Assembly (NCBI GenBank): GCA_009699165.1
Contig: WLOR01000060.1
Span: 1-8,724 of the forward strand
DNA length: 8,724 nucleotides
Source: Actinomycetota bacterium
GTDB taxonomy: Bacteria > Actinomycetota > Actinomycetes > Nanopelagicales > Nanopelagicaceae
Direction: 5' to 3'
Shown here piece by piece: positions 6,395 through 8,724 of this stretch (its first letter is position 1; each line of letters begins with the position of its first letter). Made by a program: the position numbers and the translations under genes. Below the pieces are notes generated by a model. That model saw only the letters and a program-made list of their open reading frames with translations. It did not search any database and had not been told where the DNA came from.

Positions 6395-8724
6395 CCTGAG
6401 CCTTCCGTATTGCCTGCATCGGCTGCCAATATGTCGTCGATACGATACTTCTCCATCGCCGCTTTTACAACGCTTTGCTTAATCTGACCTAGCTGTTCTA
6501 GCTCTTGCAATGTTGCAACAGCGATAGATTCGGCATCGACCTTGAAGTGTCGACGCAGAGCGCCACGAGTATCCGAAAGCCCAAAGCCATCGGTTCCAAG
6601 TGACTTGAATGGGGCACTAATCCATGGTGCAATTTGATCCTGGACGGCGCGCATGTAATCACTTACGGCAATAACTGGACCATCGCGGCCTTCGAGTTTG
6701 TCAGAGATATATGCACGGCGCTTATTCGTTGGATTAAGCAGATTATGGCGATCGGTTTCAAGTCCATCACGGCGAAGTTCGTTCCATGATGTAACTGACC
6801 ATACCGATGCTTCAACTCCCCAATCTTCTCGAAGAAGTTTCTGCGCTTTTAGTGCCCAGTTGACGCCGACGCCGGATGCCAAGATTTGCGCAGATTTCTT
6901 GCGTTGATTATTGGCAGGTGAGTAGAGATAAATTCCCTTGAGAAGACCCTCGACATCTAAGTTCTTCGGCTCAGCTGGGTGTACATATGGTTCGTTGTAT
7001 ACCGTGATGTAGTAGTAAACATTCTCGCTGTTTTCACCATACATACGACGGAGCCCATCTTTAACAATATGTCCTAGCTCAAAAGCAAATGCTGGGTCAT
7101 ATGAAACAACGGCTGGGTTGGTCGATGCAAGCAGATGTGAATGACCATCCTCATGCTGTAAACCTTCACCATTGAGTGTTGTTCGACCTGCAGTTGCACC
7201 GATAACAAAGCCACGAACTAATTGATCTGCCGCAGCCCAGAAAGCATCACCAGTGCGTTGGAAGCCAAACATTGAGTAGAAGATATACATCGGAATCATT
7301 GGCTCGTCATGTGTTGAGTAAGAAGATCCAACTGCAGTAAATGATGCGACAGAGCCTGCTTCATTTATACCCTCATGCAAAATCACACCCGCAGTCGACT
7401 CTTTATAGGACAACATGAGTTCGCGATCAACAGCCTTGTACTGCTGGCCATTAGGTGAGTAAATCTTCATCGTTGGGAATAAAGAGTCCATACCAAAAGT
7501 ACGCGCCTCATCAGGAATAATTGGGACTATGCGCGATCCAAGGCCTGGATCTTTTACCAAGTCCTTTAACATGCGGACAAATGCCATCGTGGTAGCAATC
7601 TCTTGTTGACCAGAGCCTCGCTTCACCGATTCGTATACGGAGTCATCGGGTTGGGGTAGTGGTCGAGAAATTGATCGACGACGTGGAATCGAACCGCCTA
7701 ATGCTGCGCGACGTTCGGCTAGATACTTGGCTTCCTCAGAGTCTTCGGCAGGTTTGAAGTATGGAGGTAGATACTTATCTAACTTCTCATCTGGGATCTC
7801 TAAGTGCAATGTATCTCTAAACTGCATGATGTCCTCAAGGCTCATCTTCTTCATCTGATGCGTTGAGTTACGGCCTTCAAATGTAGAGCCCAAAGTCCAA
7901 CCCTTAATAGTCTTAGCCAGAATTACAGTTGGACGACCATTGTGTTGTACAGAAGCTGTGTAAGCGGCAAAGAGTTTCTTGTAGTCATGGCCGCCTCGAC
8001 GAAGGCTCCAAATCTTTTCATCACTCCAGTCGGCGACCATTGCAGCTGTACGAGGATCACGACCAAAAAAGTTCTCGCGTACATATGCGCCAGACTCGGC
8101 TTTAAATGTCTGATAATCGCCATCTAAAGTTTCATTCATTAACTTAACGAGCGCACCTTCTCGATCTTGAGCCAGAAGTGGGTCCCAATCGCGGCTCCAA
8201 ACAACTTTGATAACGTTCCAACCAGCTCCGCCAAAAATAGACTCGAGCTCTTGAATGATTTTTCCGTTACCACGCACTGGTCCATCGAGGCGTTGAAGAT
8301 TGCAGTTAATAACAAAAGTTAAGTTATCTAACTTTTCTCGTGTCGCAAGGCCAATTGCACCAAGTGAATCGACTTCATCAACTTCACCATCGCCCAAGAA
8401 TGCCCAGACATGCTGATCGTTTGTATCTTTGATTCCACGATTGTGCAGATAACGGTTATAGCGTGCTTGATAAATCGCATTCAGCGGTCCGATACCCATT
8501 GAGACAGTTGGGAACTGCCAAAAATCTGGCATTAAGCGAGGATGTGGATATGAGGAGAGACTGCCCGATGGATGTGAAAGCTCTTGTCTAAAACCATCTA
8601 ACTGATCTTCGCTCAGACGACCTTCAAGAAAAGCACGCGCATACATTCCGGGACTTGCATGTCCTTGGAAAAATATCTGATCTCCACCACCTGGATGATC
8701 TTGTCCGCGGAAGAAGTGGTTAAA
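6391..8724 (-). CDS. aceE: Pyruvate dehydrogenase E1 component, homodimeric type (5' end outside the window)
   Basis: AceE is the thiamine-diphosphate enzyme that decarboxylates pyruvate and passes the acetyl group to the lipoyl arm of E2 in the pyruvate dehydrogenase complex. The frame is open to base 8724, giving 777 residues; the ATG at 8646 is internal, since conserved sequence ([18 protein letters not shown]) lies before it. Numbered from the window edge, the ThDP/Mg motif starts at GDGE (111-114) and ends at NCN (140-142). The active-site loop has NSTHQMKKM with His289, and [14 protein letters not shown] has His524; by spacing these match what I recall as E. coli His407 and His640. About 118 N-terminal residues are therefore missing from view. 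In actinobacteria this E1 is known to work in a mixed pyruvate/2-oxoglutarate dehydrogenase complex. Its stop overlaps the glgE start, so it is probably the upstream cistron of an aceE-glgE-glgB operon; its promoter lies outside the window. Confidence 0.97.
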   Translation of the reverse strand, partial: FNHFFRGQDHPGGGDQIFFQGHASPGMYARAFLEGRLSEDQLDGFRQELSHPSGSLSSYPHPRLMPDFWQFPTVSMGIGPLNAIYQARYNRYLHNRGIKDTNDQHVWAFLGDGEVDEVDSLGAIGLATREKLDNLTFVINCNLQRLDGPVRGNGKIIQELESIFGGAGWNVIKVVWSRDWDPLLAQDREGALVKLMNETLDGDYQTFKAESGAYVRENFFGRDPRTAAMVADWSDEKIWSLRRGGHDYKKLFAAYTASVQHNGRPTVILAKTIKGWTLGSTFEGRNSTHQMKKMSLEDIMQFRDTLHLEIPDEKLDKYLPPYFKPAEDSEEAKYLAERRAALGGSIPRRRSISRPLPQPDDSVYESVKRGSGQQEIATTMAFVRMLKDLVKDPGLGSRIVPIIPDEARTFGMDSLFPTMKIYSPNGQQYKAVDRELMLSYKESTAGVILHEGINEAGSVASFTAVGSSYSTHDEPMIPMYIFYSMFGFQRTGDAFWAAADQLVRGFVIGATAGRTTLNGEGLQHEDGHSHLLASTNPAVVSYDPAFAFELGHIVKDGLRRMYGENSENVYYYITVYNEPYVHPAEPKNLDVEGLLKGIYLYSPANNQRKKSAQILASGVGVNWALKAQKLLREDWGVEASVWSVTSWNELRRDGLETDRHNLLNPTNKRRAYISDKLEGRDGPVIAVSDYMRAVQDQIAPWISAPFKSLGTDGFGLSDTRGALRRHFKVDAESIAVATLQELEQLGQIKQSVVKAAMEKYRIDDILAADAGNTEGSG
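6392..6406 (-). promoter_or_regulatory. Ribosome binding site and TTG start of glgE, overlapping the aceE stop
   Basis: On the minus strand GGAAGG (6406-6401) is followed by a 6-base spacer and TTG (6394-6392). TTG overlaps the aceE stop TGA (6393-6391) as TTGA, a 4-base overlap. The encoded N-terminus matches the family from its first residues, which supports this rare start codon over any alternative. Confidence 0.75.

Noticed and set aside
7535..7555. Plus-strand hairpin GATCCA/TGGATC with a 5-base loop and four T residues, antisense within aceE.
   Set aside because: Short stem and short T-run within a well-conserved coding segment (KDPGLGSR); no plus-strand gene ends here, so chance is the simplest explanation.
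6391..8646. ATG at 8646 as the true start of aceE.
   Set aside because: Highly conserved E1 sequence continues upstream in frame to the window edge.
1..8724. CRISPR arrays, tRNA or rRNA genes, insertion sequences, integration sites.
   Set aside because: No direct repeats, RNA-gene signatures or transposase features seen; virtually every base is in a recognised coding region.

Overview
The window reads as a stretch of a streamlined, moderately low-GC actinobacterial genome. The evidence is lineage-typical genes: a DUF4032 protein, a cysteine-free YbbN-type thioredoxin/TPR protein, the GlgE/GlgB alpha-glucan pair and a homodimeric-type pyruvate dehydrogenase E1. Packing is extreme: only 10 of 8724 bases (742-750 and 4657) lie outside a coding region. 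Together with the mixed base composition this suggests a small-genome freshwater or marine planktonic actinobacterium, for example a Nanopelagicales/acI relative. That placement is inference from gene content and style, not a database match.

Layout. A plus-strand block covers 1-2795: the 3' part of a DUF4032 gene, ybbN (its ribosome binding site starts in the previous stop codon), and a 12-helix MFS transporter whose start overlaps the ybbN stop (TAATG). A minus-strand block covers 8724-2782: aceE (5' end outside the window), glgE (TTG start overlapping the aceE stop) and glgB (1 base after glgE). The blocks converge and overlap by 14 bases at 2782-2795. There are no RNA genes, mobile elements, CRISPR arrays or long non-coding stretches.

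How the genes work together. GlgE transfers maltosyl units from maltose-1-phosphate onto alpha-1,4-glucan, and GlgB adds alpha-1,6 branches; together they are the last two steps of the GlgE alpha-glucan pathway. AceE, the decarboxylating E1 of pyruvate dehydrogenase, is translationally linked upstream, an unusual operon partner. From memory, ybbN facing glgB-glgE is also the arrangement in Mycobacterium tuberculosis (Rv1324 facing Rv1326c-Rv1327c), so the MFS gene would sit in an otherwise old neighbourhood.

Most notable. (1) GlgE is only 578 residues and lacks the helical S-domain insertion of characterised GlgEs, yet keeps all three catalytic carboxylates at exact spacing. (2) GlgB, next to it, lacks the N1 module. 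(3) A perfect 10-bp hairpin followed by a U-tract, which looks like an intrinsic terminator, lies inside the first 18 codons of the MFS gene, 19 bases after the ybbN stop.
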